A DNA stretch of 64,000 nucleotides from JACPFV01 sp035526825 (GTDB taxonomy: Bacteria; Pseudomonadota; Gammaproteobacteria; Nevskiales; Nevskiaceae). The stretch spans positions 36,667-100,666 of the forward strand of contig DATLBT010000071.1 in NCBI GenBank assembly GCA_035526825.1, in the 5' to 3' direction. Of this stretch, positions 56,172 to 64,000 are shown piece by piece. Positions within the stretch are counted from its first letter, which is position 1, and each line of letters begins with the position of its first letter. The translations under genes and the position numbers were made by a program. The notes beneath the pieces were generated by a model, which saw only the letters and a program-made list of their open reading frames with translations, was not told the DNA's origin and did no database searches.

Positions 56172-57572
56172 ATGCGCATCCTGAACAGCCTCCTCCTGGC
56201 AGCCCTGGTCGCGCCGTCGGTGGCGTCGGCCAACGAGCTGATGCGGGTGTATGACCTCGCGGTCATCAACGACCCGACGATGCGGGCGCAGCGCGGCGCG
56301 CGGGACTACACCGCCTATGGGGAGCCGGCGGCGCGCGGCGCGTTGCTGCCGCAGCTCAGCGGCTCGGGCATCAAGAGCGAGGGCGAGAGCACGACGACCA
56401 CGACCATCACGCCGACGCCTCCGGGCTCGACCACCAACGGGCAGCCGCGGGACAGCGACGACGAAAGCCAGACCCTCCAGCTCGACCTGCGGCAGGCGCT
56501 GTTCGACGCCACGGCCTGGAACCGCTGGCAGCAGGCGGAAGCAAATGCCGACGCCGCCAACGCCACCTACCGCATCGCCGAACAGAACCTGATTCTGCGC
56601 GCCGCCGAGGCCTATTTCACGCTGGTCGCTTCCGCCGACAGCGTGCGTTTCGCCGATGCCGAGAAGAAAGCGGTCGAGCGCAGCCTCGAGCTGGCCAAGC
56701 GCCGCTTTGAAGTCGGCCTGTCCGCCATCACCGACGTGCAGGAAGCGCAGGCGCGCTACGACCTCACCGTCGCGCAGATGATCGAAGCCGAGCAGGTGCT
56801 CGACATTGCCAAGGTGCTGATCACCGAGATCACCGCCGACCCGGCCACGACCATCGTGCCGCTGCGCGACGAGATCCCGCTGCTTGGGCCGTCGCCTGAC
56901 AACATCAACGACTGGCTCAAGGCGTCCGCTGCCAACAACCTGTCGACCGCGGTCGCGCGTTCGCTGCTCGAAGCGGCCGACCAGGGCGTCGACCTCGCGC
57001 GCGCGGGCCACTATCCGAGCCTGTACGCATTCGGCCGCCAGAGCGAAACCGAGCGCAAGGGAGTGGAGTTCGGCGCATTCACCGACACCCAGGGCGATTC
57101 GCTCACCTACGGCGTGCAGCTCAACGTGCCAATTTTCGCCGGCTTCACCGTGATGTCCAACGTCAACTCCGCCAAGGGCCTGCGCGAGCAGCGCGAAGGC
57201 GAGCTCGAAGCGCAGCGTCGCGCGGTCGAGCGCTCCACGCGCAACGCCTACCAGGGCGTCATCGCCGGCGTGTCGCGCGTGAAGGCGCTGAAGCAGGCGG
57301 TGCTTTCGAGCACGACGGCGCTCGAGGCCAGCGACGTCGGCCTCGAGGTCGGCGCGCGCACCGCGGTCGATGTGCTCAACGCCCAGCGTGAGTTGTTCCT
57401 CGCGCAGCGCAACCACGCGCGCGCGCGCTACGACTACCTGCTCAACATCCTGCGCCTCAAGGCGCTGGCCGGGCAGTTGATGCGCAAGGACCTCGCCGAA
57501 ATCGATGCGCTGCTCGGCAGCGAGCCCGCCATGGCGCCCGCGCCCGCCAGTCCGGACGCCACGCCGGGCTGA
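56172..57572 (+). CDS. TolC-family outer-membrane channel protein
   Basis: 466 residues from ATG 56172; the frame running back to 55230 is the shadow of the regulator gene. Signal peptide 'LNSLLLAALVAPSVASA', then the two-fold repeat of the outer-membrane efflux family: 'LMRVYDLAVINDPTMRAQRG', 'RYDLTVAQMIEAEQVLDIAK', 'YGVQLNVPIFAGFTVMSNVN' and 'LEASDVGLEVGARTAVDVLN'. Length and order match TolC, which forms a trimeric outer-membrane duct for type I secretion and drug efflux. No pump genes are adjacent. It probably serves several systems. Confidence 0.9.
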   Translation: MRILNSLLLAALVAPSVASANELMRVYDLAVINDPTMRAQRGARDYTAYGEPAARGALLPQLSGSGIKSEGESTTTTTITPTPPGSTTNGQPRDSDDESQTLQLDLRQALFDATAWNRWQQAEANADAANATYRIAEQNLILRAAEAYFTLVASADSVRFADAEKKAVERSLELAKRRFEVGLSAITDVQEAQARYDLTVAQMIEAEQVLDIAKVLITEITADPATTIVPLRDEIPLLGPSPDNINDWLKASAANNLSTAVARSLLEAADQGVDLARAGHYPSLYAFGRQSETERKGVEFGAFTDTQGDSLTYGVQLNVPIFAGFTVMSNVNSAKGLREQREGELEAQRRAVERSTRNAYQGVIAGVSRVKALKQAVLSSTTALEASDVGLEVGARTAVDVLNAQRELFLAQRNHARARYDYLLNILRLKALAGQLMRKDLAEIDALLGSEPAMAPAPASPDATPG

Positions 57573-57578
57573 TTTTTC

Positions 57579-59096
57579 ATGCGCCCGCTACGGCGGGCGT
57601 GTAGGCTGGGGCTCCCTACGGGTTGTGCTCCCTTGAATCGATTTTGGGTTCTCCTCTTGTGCGTCTGTGCCGTTGCGCCAGGCGCTGCCCTCGCCGCCAG
57701 ACCTGGTAACCCCGCGCCCCTTAAAGCCGAGTTGTCGTCGCTTCCGCAGGTGCCGCGCCTTGCAGTGGCGCGCGCCGCAGTGGCCGAGGCGATCCGCAAC
57801 GCCGACCGCCCGGTTCGGCCCGCGCGGTATGCGGTGCCGGTGGCGGTTGCCGCCACGCTCGCGGCGGGCCGCTGGAGCGTTCGCGACGCGGGCACGCAGA
57901 GTTGGCGCTTGCGCATCGCATCGCCTGGAGCCAAATCCATGAGCGCGCGGCTGCACCCGCTGGTGCTGCCGCAAGGCGCTGAGTTGTGGCTTTATGCGCC
58001 CGACGGCTCCGCCGCGCACGGGCCATTCACGCGCGCTGACGTCACGGCGTCGGGCCTGTGGACGCCGATGATCCTGGGCGATGAGCTGGTGGTCGAGGTG
58101 CGCGTACCCACGGCGCGCGTCGGCGCGGTGCGACTGCAGGTTGCCGAGGCGTACCATGCGTTCGCCGAGCCAAAAGCCGGCGGCCCGAATGCCTCGGGCG
58201 ACTGCAACGTCGACGCCTCTTGCGAGTCCGCGCAGTGGGGCGCGGAAGCGCGTTCGGTGGCGCTGATCACCATCGGCAACCAGTTCTTCTGCAGCGGCCA
58301 GTTGCTCAACAACGTCGAGCAGGACCGGCGCGCGCTGTTCCTGACCGCGCGGCATTGCGGCATCGATCGGGAGCGCGGCTCCGCCGATTCGGCGCACTTC
58401 TACTTCAACTACGCCTCGCCCTGCGGCCAGGACGCCCGCGCGCTGCCCGAAGCCACCGTCACCGGGGCGACCCTGCTCGCCGACGACGCGACGGCCGACT
58501 TTGCGTTGCTGTTGCTGCGCGGAAGTTTGCCGGCCGACGTCTATTACGCCGGCTGGAATGCGACTGGCGACGGCGCCAACGGCGGCGTCAGCCTGCACCA
58601 CCCGAGTGGCGATGCCCGCAAGATCAGTTTGTTCGAGACGCAAGTCACGCCGGCCACGGTCGACATCGGCGGCGCCTGCAACGTCGAGACCTGGGAGGTG
58701 CACTGGGTTCGCGGCACTACCGAGGGCGGCTCGTCCGGTGGCGGCCTGTGGAGCGAGGACCGCCAGGTCATTGGCGTCCTGTCAGGCGGCACGGCTTCTT
58801 GCGAAAATCCAAACGGCGCCGATTTCTACGGGCGACTTGGCGTGGCGTGGACGGCCAATCCGGAACGCGAGGGCCAGCTCAAGGCGCACCTCGACCCCGA
58901 TGGCACCTGCATCGCTGCGGTCCCCGGGCTCGACCCGCAGGTGCTGCTCGCGCCCGGCCCCGTGACCAGCGGCCCGCTGCGCTGCGAGAGCCCGCCCGCG
59001 GTCTGCACGACGCCGCGCATGAACAGCGGCGGCGCGCCGGCGCCGCTGATGCTGGTGCTATTGCTGGGCGCGGGGTTGTCGCGCCGGCGCACCTGA
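57579..59096 (+). CDS. Secreted trypsin-like serine protease with a GlyGly-CTERM-like tail
   Basis: 505 residues from ATG 57579; TTG 57633 is a fair alternative that begins right at the signal peptide 'NRFWVLLLCVCAVAPGAALA'. A propeptide-like region of about 200 residues precedes the catalytic domain, which has His in 'FLTARHCGIDRERGS', Asp in 'DDATADFALLLLRG' and Ser in 'TTEGGSSGGGLWSED', as in lysyl-endopeptidase-type proteases. The C-terminus 'NSGGAPAPLMLVLLLGAGLS' plus three arginines resembles the GlyGly-CTERM tail cut by rhombosortase. No rhombosortase gene is in the window. A hairpin (57583-57601) lies at the start of the frame. Confidence 0.82.
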   Translation: MRPLRRACRLGLPTGCAPLNRFWVLLLCVCAVAPGAALAARPGNPAPLKAELSSLPQVPRLAVARAAVAEAIRNADRPVRPARYAVPVAVAATLAAGRWSVRDAGTQSWRLRIASPGAKSMSARLHPLVLPQGAELWLYAPDGSAAHGPFTRADVTASGLWTPMILGDELVVEVRVPTARVGAVRLQVAEAYHAFAEPKAGGPNASGDCNVDASCESAQWGAEARSVALITIGNQFFCSGQLLNNVEQDRRALFLTARHCGIDRERGSADSAHFYFNYASPCGQDARALPEATVTGATLLADDATADFALLLLRGSLPADVYYAGWNATGDGANGGVSLHHPSGDARKISLFETQVTPATVDIGGACNVETWEVHWVRGTTEGGSSGGGLWSEDRQVIGVLSGGTASCENPNGADFYGRLGVAWTANPEREGQLKAHLDPDGTCIAAVPGLDPQVLLAPGPVTSGPLRCESPPAVCTTPRMNSGGAPAPLMLVLLLGAGLSRRRT

Positions 59097-59107
59097 TTTC
59101 TTCGTTT

Positions 59108-59998
59108 TCAGCCCGGCAACACCACCAGCACCACACCGCACACTGCCACTGCCGAGCCGAGCAGCTGCAGCGGCCGCAGGCGGTCGTGCAGGAACACCGC
59201 CGCGAGCGCCAGCATGAACACGGCGGCCATCTCGTTGAGCACCGCGGCGATGGATGCCTGGGTGTACTTGTAGCCGGCGAGCCACAGCATCATGGAGATG
59301 TAGCTGCCCAGCACCGAACCCGCGATCACCGCCGGCCAGTGGCGCACGCCACGAAACGCGACGTCGACCGTGCGCAGCTCGCCGCGAGCCGCCATGAACA
59401 GCATGAGCCCCAGCGTTCCGCCGACGATGCGCAGCGTGACGATCCACAGGAAGTCGTAGCGTTCCAGCAGCGGCTTGGCCATCACCACGCCCACCGCCAT
59501 CAACGCGACCGCGACGGTCGCCTCGATCAGGCCTTTGCGAATGGCGCGCAGGTCGACGCCGGTTGCGCCGGGTGAGTAATTCACCAGAAAGATGCCGGCC
59601 AGCACCAGCGCGACGCCGGCAAACTGCACGAGTCCGAGCCGCTCGGCGAGGTAGATCGCGGAAAGTCCGATCACGAACGGCGAGTACAGCGTCTGCGCCA
59701 CCGCCATGCGGCTCGCGCCGACGGCGTTCAGCGCGCGAAAGTAAAGCGTATCGCCGGCGCCGATGCCGAGGAACCCCGACAGGAATGCCAGCAGCACCAC
59801 CTCGGCCGGGATAGCCGGCCAGCTCGCGCCCGAAAATGCGAGCACCGTCGCCAGCATCAGCACGAGCCCGAGCACGTTCTTGAACAAGTTGAGCGGAGCC
59901 GGCGCGAGGCTCTCGCCGGATTTCTTGAACAGGATGACGGCGATGGCCCACGCCAGTGCGCAGGCCAGGGAAAAGGCTTCGCCGATGCCGAAGCTCAT
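59108..59998 (-). CDS. EamA/DMT-family transporter
   Basis: 296 residues with ten membrane helices in two EamA repeats ('AFSLACALAWAIAVILFKKS', 'GVALVLAGIFLVNYS', 'IAGSVLGSYISMMLWLAGYK', 'LGSAVAVCGVVLVVLPG'). It belongs to the drug/metabolite transporter superfamily, usually exporters of amino acids or other small metabolites; the substrate is not predictable. It is convergent with the serine protease gene (11-nt gap) and upstream of nothing on its own strand in this block. Confidence 0.88.
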   Translation of the reverse strand: MSFGIGEAFSLACALAWAIAVILFKKSGESLAPAPLNLFKNVLGLVLMLATVLAFSGASWPAIPAEVVLLAFLSGFLGIGAGDTLYFRALNAVGASRMAVAQTLYSPFVIGLSAIYLAERLGLVQFAGVALVLAGIFLVNYSPGATGVDLRAIRKGLIEATVAVALMAVGVVMAKPLLERYDFLWIVTLRIVGGTLGLMLFMAARGELRTVDVAFRGVRHWPAVIAGSVLGSYISMMLWLAGYKYTQASIAAVLNEMAAVFMLALAAVFLHDRLRPLQLLGSAVAVCGVVLVVLPG

Positions 59999-60021
59999 GG
60001 TTTATTAGAAGTGAGCTTTCT

Positions 60022-60081
60022 GTAGGAGGGCCCCTGGGCCCGATGTCGGTGGCACTACTTCGGGGCCAGGGCCCCTCCCAC
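60022..60081. repeat. REP-like palindrome, paired copies
   Basis: GTAGGAGGGCCCCTGGGCCC GA (60022-60043) faces TCGGGGCCAGGGCCCCTCCC AC (60060-60081), an imperfect palindrome made of two inverted copies of the core also seen at 37661-37694 and 50926-50947. It fills the gap between the transporter start and the hldE stop. Confidence 0.7.
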
Positions 60082-60090
60082 GGACCGGCA

Positions 60091-61575
60091 TCAGCGCTTC
60101 GTGCGGCCCTTCGACGGCTTCGGCCCGCCGGCGCCCGCGGGCGTCTTGTTGGCCTTCTCGATCAATCGCGTGGTCGAGTAACCCTGGTGGAAGTCCAGCA
60201 CCATCACCTGGCCGCCGTGCTTGCGCACAATCTCGTAGCCGGCCACTTGCTCCGGCTTGTAGTCGCCGCCCTTCACCAGGAAATGCGGCAACACGCGCGA
60301 GACCAGGCGCTCCGGCGTGTCATCGGAAAACGGCACGACCCAGTCGACGCACTTGAGCCCGGCCAGCACGCGCATGCGATCGGCAACCGGGTTCAGCGGT
60401 CGGCCGGGTCCCTTGTCGAGGCGACGCGTGGAATCGTCATCATTGACCGCGACGATCAGCACGTCGCCCAGGCGGCGCGCCGACTCGAGGTAGCGCACGT
60501 GGCCGGCATGCAGGATGTCGAACACACCGTTGGTGAAGACGACGTTTTCGCCGCGCGCGCGCGCTTCCTTTACGCGCTGCAGCAGCTCGCCTTCGTCCAG
60601 CACACCGGCGTCGTCGTCGTGGCCGTGGCGCACGGCGCGCTGCAATTCGCCCACGCTGACGGTCGCCGTACCGAGCTTGCCGACCTTGATACCGGCCGCG
60701 ATGTTGGCGAGGCGCGCCGCGTGCGCAAAGTCGTGGCCCGCGGCCAGCGACGCGCCGAGCGTCGCGATCACCGTGTCGCCCGCGCCGGTCACGTCGAACA
60801 CCTCGCGCGCCTCAGTCGGCAGGTGCAACGGCGCCTGGCCCGGCTGGACCAGCGTCATGCCGTGCTCGCTGCGCGTGATCAGCAGTGCATCGAGCGCAAG
60901 CTCGGCGCGCAGCTTCTCCGCCTTGTCGACGAGGTCGGCGTCATCGCGGCACTTGCCCACCACGGCTTCGAACTCGCCCATGTTCGGCGTGAGCAGGGTT
61001 GCGCCCTTGTAGGGCCGGTAGTCGCTGCCCTTGGGATCGACCAGCACCGGCTTCCTCAAAGCGCGCGCGGCGGCGATCAGCTCGGCGACATCGGCCAGCG
61101 TGCCCTTGCCGTAATCCGAGAGGATCACCGCGAGCGCATCGGACAGCGCGGCCTTGAACTGCTGCACGAACGCCTTGCGGTTGAACGCGCCGACCACCGA
61201 CAGCGACTCCTCGAAGTCGAGCCGGATCAGCTGCTGGTTGCGGGAGAGGACGCGCAGCTTGGTGATGGTGGGCTTGTCGGCCGACTCGAGGAACGCGGCC
61301 GACACGTCGTGGATGCTCAGGGCTTCGCGCAGCAACTTGGCCGGCTCGTCCTTGCCGACCACGCCGAGCAACCGCGTGTGCGCGCCGAGCGCCGCCGCGT
61401 TCAGCGCGACGTTCGCAGCGCCGCCGGCGCGCGACTCGTTCTTCTGAATGCGCACCACCGGCACCGGCGCTTCGGGCGAGATGCGCTGCGTAGGCCCGGT
61501 CCAGTAGCGGTCGAGCATGACGTCGCCCGCGACGAGGAGCCTCGCTCGAGTGAAATCCGGAATCGTAGGAATCAT
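60091..61575 (-). CDS. hldE: Bifunctional heptose 7-phosphate kinase / heptose 1-phosphate adenylyltransferase
   Basis: 494 residues, the normal length of HldE (RfaE). N-terminal ribokinase-type kinase (about 1-320): 'LLVAGDVMLDRYWTGPTQRI', 'SRAGGAANVALNAAALGAHT' and the anion hole and base in 'FDVTGAGDTVIATLGASLAA'. C-terminal nucleotidyltransferase (about 345-480) with 'VVFTNGVFDILHAGHVRYLE', containing the HxGH motif. It makes ADP-D-glycero-manno-heptose for LPS inner core in two non-adjacent steps. The ilvE gene is upstream across a 49-nt hairpin gap, and a heptosyltransferase gene starts at 63584. Confidence 0.95.
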   Translation of the reverse strand: MIPTIPDFTRARLLVAGDVMLDRYWTGPTQRISPEAPVPVVRIQKNESRAGGAANVALNAAALGAHTRLLGVVGKDEPAKLLREALSIHDVSAAFLESADKPTITKLRVLSRNQQLIRLDFEESLSVVGAFNRKAFVQQFKAALSDALAVILSDYGKGTLADVAELIAAARALRKPVLVDPKGSDYRPYKGATLLTPNMGEFEAVVGKCRDDADLVDKAEKLRAELALDALLITRSEHGMTLVQPGQAPLHLPTEAREVFDVTGAGDTVIATLGASLAAGHDFAHAARLANIAAGIKVGKLGTATVSVGELQRAVRHGHDDDAGVLDEGELLQRVKEARARGENVVFTNGVFDILHAGHVRYLESARRLGDVLIVAVNDDDSTRRLDKGPGRPLNPVADRMRVLAGLKCVDWVVPFSDDTPERLVSRVLPHFLVKGGDYKPEQVAGYEIVRKHGGQVMVLDFHQGYSTTRLIEKANKTPAGAGGPKPSKGRTKR

Positions 61576-61583
61576 GAATTAAT

Positions 61584-61620
61584 AGGGACGCACACGATTA
61601 AACAAATGGTGTGCGTCCCT
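61584..61620. repeat. 12-bp inverted repeat between ilvE and hldE
   Basis: AGGGACGCACAC (61584-61595) and GTGTGCGTCCCT (61609-61620) are perfect inverted arms around a 13-nt AT-rich loop (GATTAAACAAATG). It lies just upstream of the hldE start on the minus strand. No terminator T run is present in that direction. A REP-type element is likely. Confidence 0.65.
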
Positions 61621-61624
61621 GTTT

Positions 61625-62581
61625 TCAGGCGTTCGCCGCACGCGCGGGGCGGGCTGGGCCGTCCACGTGGCTGAGCCACTCCGGATGCTGGCCGCTCTGG
61701 CCTTTCACGAGGTCCCAGTACGCTGCCTGCAGCTTCTGCGTGATGGGTCCGCGCGAGCCCGTGCCGATGGAGCGGTTGTCGACCTCGCGGATGGGCGTGA
61801 CTTCGGCGGCGGTGCCGGTGAAGAACGCCTCGTCGGCGATGTAAACCTCGTCGCGAGTGATGCGCCGTTCGCGCACCGGGATCCCGAAGTCTTTCGCCAG
61901 CTGCACGATCGTGCGGCGCGTGATGCCGTCGAGGCAGGCGGTGATGTCCGGCGTGTGCAGCTCGCCGTTGACCACCAGGAAGATGTTCTCGGCCGAGCCT
62001 TCGGCGACGAAGCCCTGCGTGTCGAGCATGATCGCCTCGTCGTAACCGTCGCGCAGCACTTCGTTCAGCGCCATCATCGAGTTGATGTACTGGCCATTGG
62101 CCTTGGCGCGGCACATCGCGGCGTTGACATGGTGGCGCGTGAAGCTGGAGGTCTTCACGCGGATGCCGCGCTCCATGTTGTCGGCGCCCAGGTAAGCGCC
62201 CCAGGTCCAGGCCGCGACGATCAGGTGGCCCTTCAGGCCGTCCGCACGCAGGCCCATGCCCTCGGCGCCGTAGAACGCCATCGGCCGCAGGTACGCTTCC
62301 TTGAGCTTGTTGGCGCGCAGCACTTCGAGCTGCGCCTCGTTGATCACGTCCGCCGACCACGGCAGCTTGATGCCGAGGATCTTGCAGCTGTTGAGCAGGC
62401 GTTTCGTGTGGTCTTCCAGCCGGAAGATCGCGGTGCCGCGCGGCGTCTGGTAAGCGCGCACGCCCTCGAAGCAGCCGACGCCGTAATGGAGCGAATAGGT
62501 CAGGACGTGCGTGGTGGCCTCGCGCCACGGCACCAGCTTGCCGTCGTACCAGATGTAGCCGTCGCGGTCGGAGAAACTCAT
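61625..62581 (-). CDS. ilvE: Branched-chain amino acid aminotransferase
   Basis: 318 residues from ATG 62581, the usual length of proteobacterial IlvE (about 305-320). Fold-type IV motifs: 'REATTHVLTYSLHYGVGCFE', 'RGIRVKTSSFTRHHVNAAMC' and the PLP lysine in 'RAKANGQYINSMMALNEV', then 'EGSAENIFLVVNGELHTPDI', 'RRITRDEVYIADEAFFTGTA' and 'EVTPIREVDNRSIGTGSRGP'. It transfers amino groups between glutamate and the keto acids of Leu, Ile and Val. It is divergent from the glycosyltransferase-like gene at 62664. Confidence 0.95.
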   Translation of the reverse strand: MSFSDRDGYIWYDGKLVPWREATTHVLTYSLHYGVGCFEGVRAYQTPRGTAIFRLEDHTKRLLNSCKILGIKLPWSADVINEAQLEVLRANKLKEAYLRPMAFYGAEGMGLRADGLKGHLIVAAWTWGAYLGADNMERGIRVKTSSFTRHHVNAAMCRAKANGQYINSMMALNEVLRDGYDEAIMLDTQGFVAEGSAENIFLVVNGELHTPDITACLDGITRRTIVQLAKDFGIPVRERRITRDEVYIADEAFFTGTAAEVTPIREVDNRSIGTGSRGPITQKLQAAYWDLVKGQSGQHPEWLSHVDGPARPARAANA

Positions 62582-62663
62582 GGTCGGTCCAGGACTGATG
62601 GCGCAGCGGGAAGGCGGCGCCGGGTCGGTATTATAAGGCGGCACCAGGACCCCCAGGACGGGC

Positions 62664-63587
62664 ATGAAGATCGCTTTGCTGACTCCCACCTTTGCCCGCG
62701 ACCTTGAGCGATTCCGCATGTTGCGGGCTTCGCTCGAGGCCTTCGGGTGGGACATTCCGCATTACGCAGTCGTGCAGACCGAAGACCTTCCCGCGTTTCG
62801 CGCCGCGGCGCTGCCGTCGCGCTCGCTGCACCTGCTGCCGACATCCGAATTCCTGGCGCCCGAGGTCGAGGCCCAGCGCGTACGCCTCGCGCGCATGCCG
62901 CGGGCGCTGTGGAAATTCCAGCGCAGTCTCAACAAACGCCTCGGCCTGTTCCCCGCCTTCGGTTGCGAGGGCTGGAATACGCAGCAGCTGGTCAAGCTCG
63001 GGGCGGCGGAAAAACTCGGCGTGGATGTACTCGTTTCGATGGACTCGGACGTCCTCGTCACCAGTCCGCTGCGGCCCGACCTGTTTCACCGCGGCGATGC
63101 GATCGCGCTGTATTCACGCCCCACAAAGGCGGACAGCGAGCACGCGCACTGGCGCCAGCGGGCCCGCGGGCGACTCGGGCTGGATCCGCACGCAGGTCCG
63201 CATTTCCACTACCTGGCCCATCCCTTCGTGTTTTCGCGGGAAGTGCTGCGCGGCCTCCACGCCCGACTCGAGTCCCATAACGGCATGCCGTGGTGGCAGG
63301 CGCTGACGACGATGCGCATCACGCATCTTTCGGAGTTCGAGTTGTATGGCGCCTATGCGCGCGAAATCCACGGCATGCGGAATCTGTACGAGACCCGGCC
63401 CCGCACGCGCTGGCTCATCAAGGCGGAAGAACGGGTCGAGTCGGAAAAAGTGATCCGCGCCGCGGTGCGCGATCCCCTGATCGACTTCCTGGTCGTGCAG
63501 GCCAGCCATCGCTGGCCGATCGAGCCGCTGGTCGCAACGATCACCGACGAGCTGCGTTCGGCTCGCGGGGAGCTGGCATCGGCGTGA
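62664..63587 (+). CDS. DUF6492-like putative glycosyltransferase
   Basis: 307 residues from ATG 62664. It has a GT-A-like start 'IALLTPTFARDLERFRMLRA' and a DxD in 'LVSMDSDVLVTSPLRPDLF', with an aromatic, basic middle part ('WRQRARGRLGLDPHAGPHFH', 'LESHNGMPWWQALTTMRITH', 'FELYGAYAREIHGMRNLYET'). I associate this pattern with DUF6492, glycosyltransferase-like proteins near LPS genes. Its stop overlaps the heptosyltransferase start (GTGA), so it probably acts in LPS core or O-chain synthesis. Confidence 0.72.
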   Translation: MKIALLTPTFARDLERFRMLRASLEAFGWDIPHYAVVQTEDLPAFRAAALPSRSLHLLPTSEFLAPEVEAQRVRLARMPRALWKFQRSLNKRLGLFPAFGCEGWNTQQLVKLGAAEKLGVDVLVSMDSDVLVTSPLRPDLFHRGDAIALYSRPTKADSEHAHWRQRARGRLGLDPHAGPHFHYLAHPFVFSREVLRGLHARLESHNGMPWWQALTTMRITHLSEFELYGAYAREIHGMRNLYETRPRTRWLIKAEERVESEKVIRAAVRDPLIDFLVVQASHRWPIEPLVATITDELRSARGELASA

Positions 63588-64000
63588 CGGTCCCGCCGCG
63601 CGCGCGCGACCCGGAGGCGCCGCGCATCCTCATCGTGCGGCTCTCGGCCATGGGCGACCTCGTCTTCGCCACCTCGCTGCTGGATGGCTTGCGCCGACGC
63701 TGGCCCGGCGCCTGGATCGCCTGGCTTGCCCACACAAGTTTCGCGCCGCTGCTGCAGGGCGATCCACGGCTGAATGAAGTCATCGCCCTGCCCCGCAGCG
63801 CGCTGCGCTCCCCGGCCGCCCTGTGGCGCCTGCGGCGCGAGCTCAAGTCCCGGCGTTTCGACTGGGCGATCGAGGCCCAGGGATTGGCCAAGTCGTACCT
63901 CATGACCGCGCTGGCCAGCGGCGCGACGCGGATCGGTTTCACCTCGCGCGAGCCGTTGCAGTTCCTGCTGGACCATGCCTTTCCGAAAGGCGGCGACATC
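63584..64000 (+). CDS. Heptosyltransferase, glycosyltransferase family 9 (3' end outside the window)
   Basis: The frame opens at GTG 63584, overlapping the previous stop, and is open to the right edge (139 codons seen). The N-terminus 'RILIVRLSAMGDLVFATSLL' and 'VIALPRSALRSPAALWRLRR', 'FDWAIEAQGLAKSYLMTALA' and 'ATRIGFTSREP' are typical of ADP-heptose:LPS heptosyltransferase I (WaaC-like). It uses the ADP-heptose made with HldE. No start further upstream is compatible with the overlap. Confidence 0.87.
   Translation, partial: MTVPPRARDPEAPRILIVRLSAMGDLVFATSLLDGLRRRWPGAWIAWLAHTSFAPLLQGDPRLNEVIALPRSALRSPAALWRLRRELKSRRFDWAIEAQGLAKSYLMTALASGATRIGFTSREPLQFLLDHAFPKGGDI

Noticed and set aside
56121..57416. 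431-codon minus-strand frame opposite the TolC-family gene
   Set aside because: Low-complexity Arg/Asp/Gly shadow of a high-GC gene.
59956..61674. 572-codon plus-strand frame opposite hldE
   Set aside because: Antisense shadow rich in Arg/His/Gln/Val; hldE is full-length and conserved on the other strand.

Overview
The window is a high-GC chromosomal segment of a Gram-negative bacterium. It carries LPS heptose genes (hldE and the start of a heptosyltransferase gene), a Wza/Wzc-type polysaccharide export system, an outer-membrane OmpA-family protein, chaperone-usher pili and a TolC-type protein. A class II DAHP synthase, a JDVT-type C-terminal sorting tail and REP-like intergenic palindromes suggest a gammaproteobacterium near the Xanthomonadales/Steroidobacterales. 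That placement is an inference from gene content only. No phage, insertion sequence or CRISPR array was seen.

Region 1 (1-9732): the tail of a glycosyltransferase, a FecR-domain protein and a carbamoyltransferase are followed by a lasso-peptide gene cluster. The cluster has an unusual split layout. A sigma-54-type promoter precedes a 66-residue secreted peptide and a strong terminator or attenuator. Then come a nucleotidyltransferase, the B2 protease, a B1 (PqqD-like) leader-binding protein and an HPr-kinase-like protein. The asparagine-synthetase-like lasso cyclase runs the other way. Divergent from it is a second unit: a 52-codon precursor gene starting with GTG at 8326, a second PqqD-like protein and a PRMT-like methyltransferase. 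The precursor matches the lasso leader rule (Tyr -17, Pro -14, Leu -12, Gly -8, Thr -2) and predicts the core GGGQNKAPDTGKNSV, closed between Gly1 and Asp9.

Region 2 (9876-30330, all minus strand): a 17-gene exopolysaccharide operon. From its promoter end it reads OmpA-family protein, WecA-like initiating transferase, Wza, Wzc kinase, amidotransferase, GT4, MsbA-like ABC transporter, FkbM methyltransferase, two GT2, an acetyltransferase, three GT4, a Wzy-like polymerase, GT4 and GT2. Most junctions are 1-4 nt overlaps, so the genes are probably translationally coupled.

Region 3 (30445-42175): a four-gene archaic chaperone-usher pilus operon, tRNA-Val(CAC), a VapBC toxin-antitoxin pair, a ZIP-like/ArsP-like permease fusion, class II DAHP synthase, a heat-shock pair (Hsp20 with a sigma-32-like promoter, then a DnaJ/CbpA protein) and an amidase.

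Region 4 (42195-47690): a molybdenum locus. modABC is divergent from a membrane protein that looks like an ECF T component joined to a second membrane domain, followed by two molybdenum-storage-protein-like (MoSto) subunits. Both arms share a 76-nt control region with a perfect inverted repeat.

Region 5 (47730-64000): a CPBP intramembrane protease next to a secreted protein with a JDVT-CTERM-like tail, a fused MFS/spermidine-synthase-like protein, a PLP enzyme, a LuxR-type regulator, a TolC-family protein, a serine protease with a GlyGly-CTERM-like tail, a DMT exporter, hldE, ilvE and LPS-type glycosyltransferases running off the right edge. Several intergenic gaps carry copies of a REP-like palindromic repeat.
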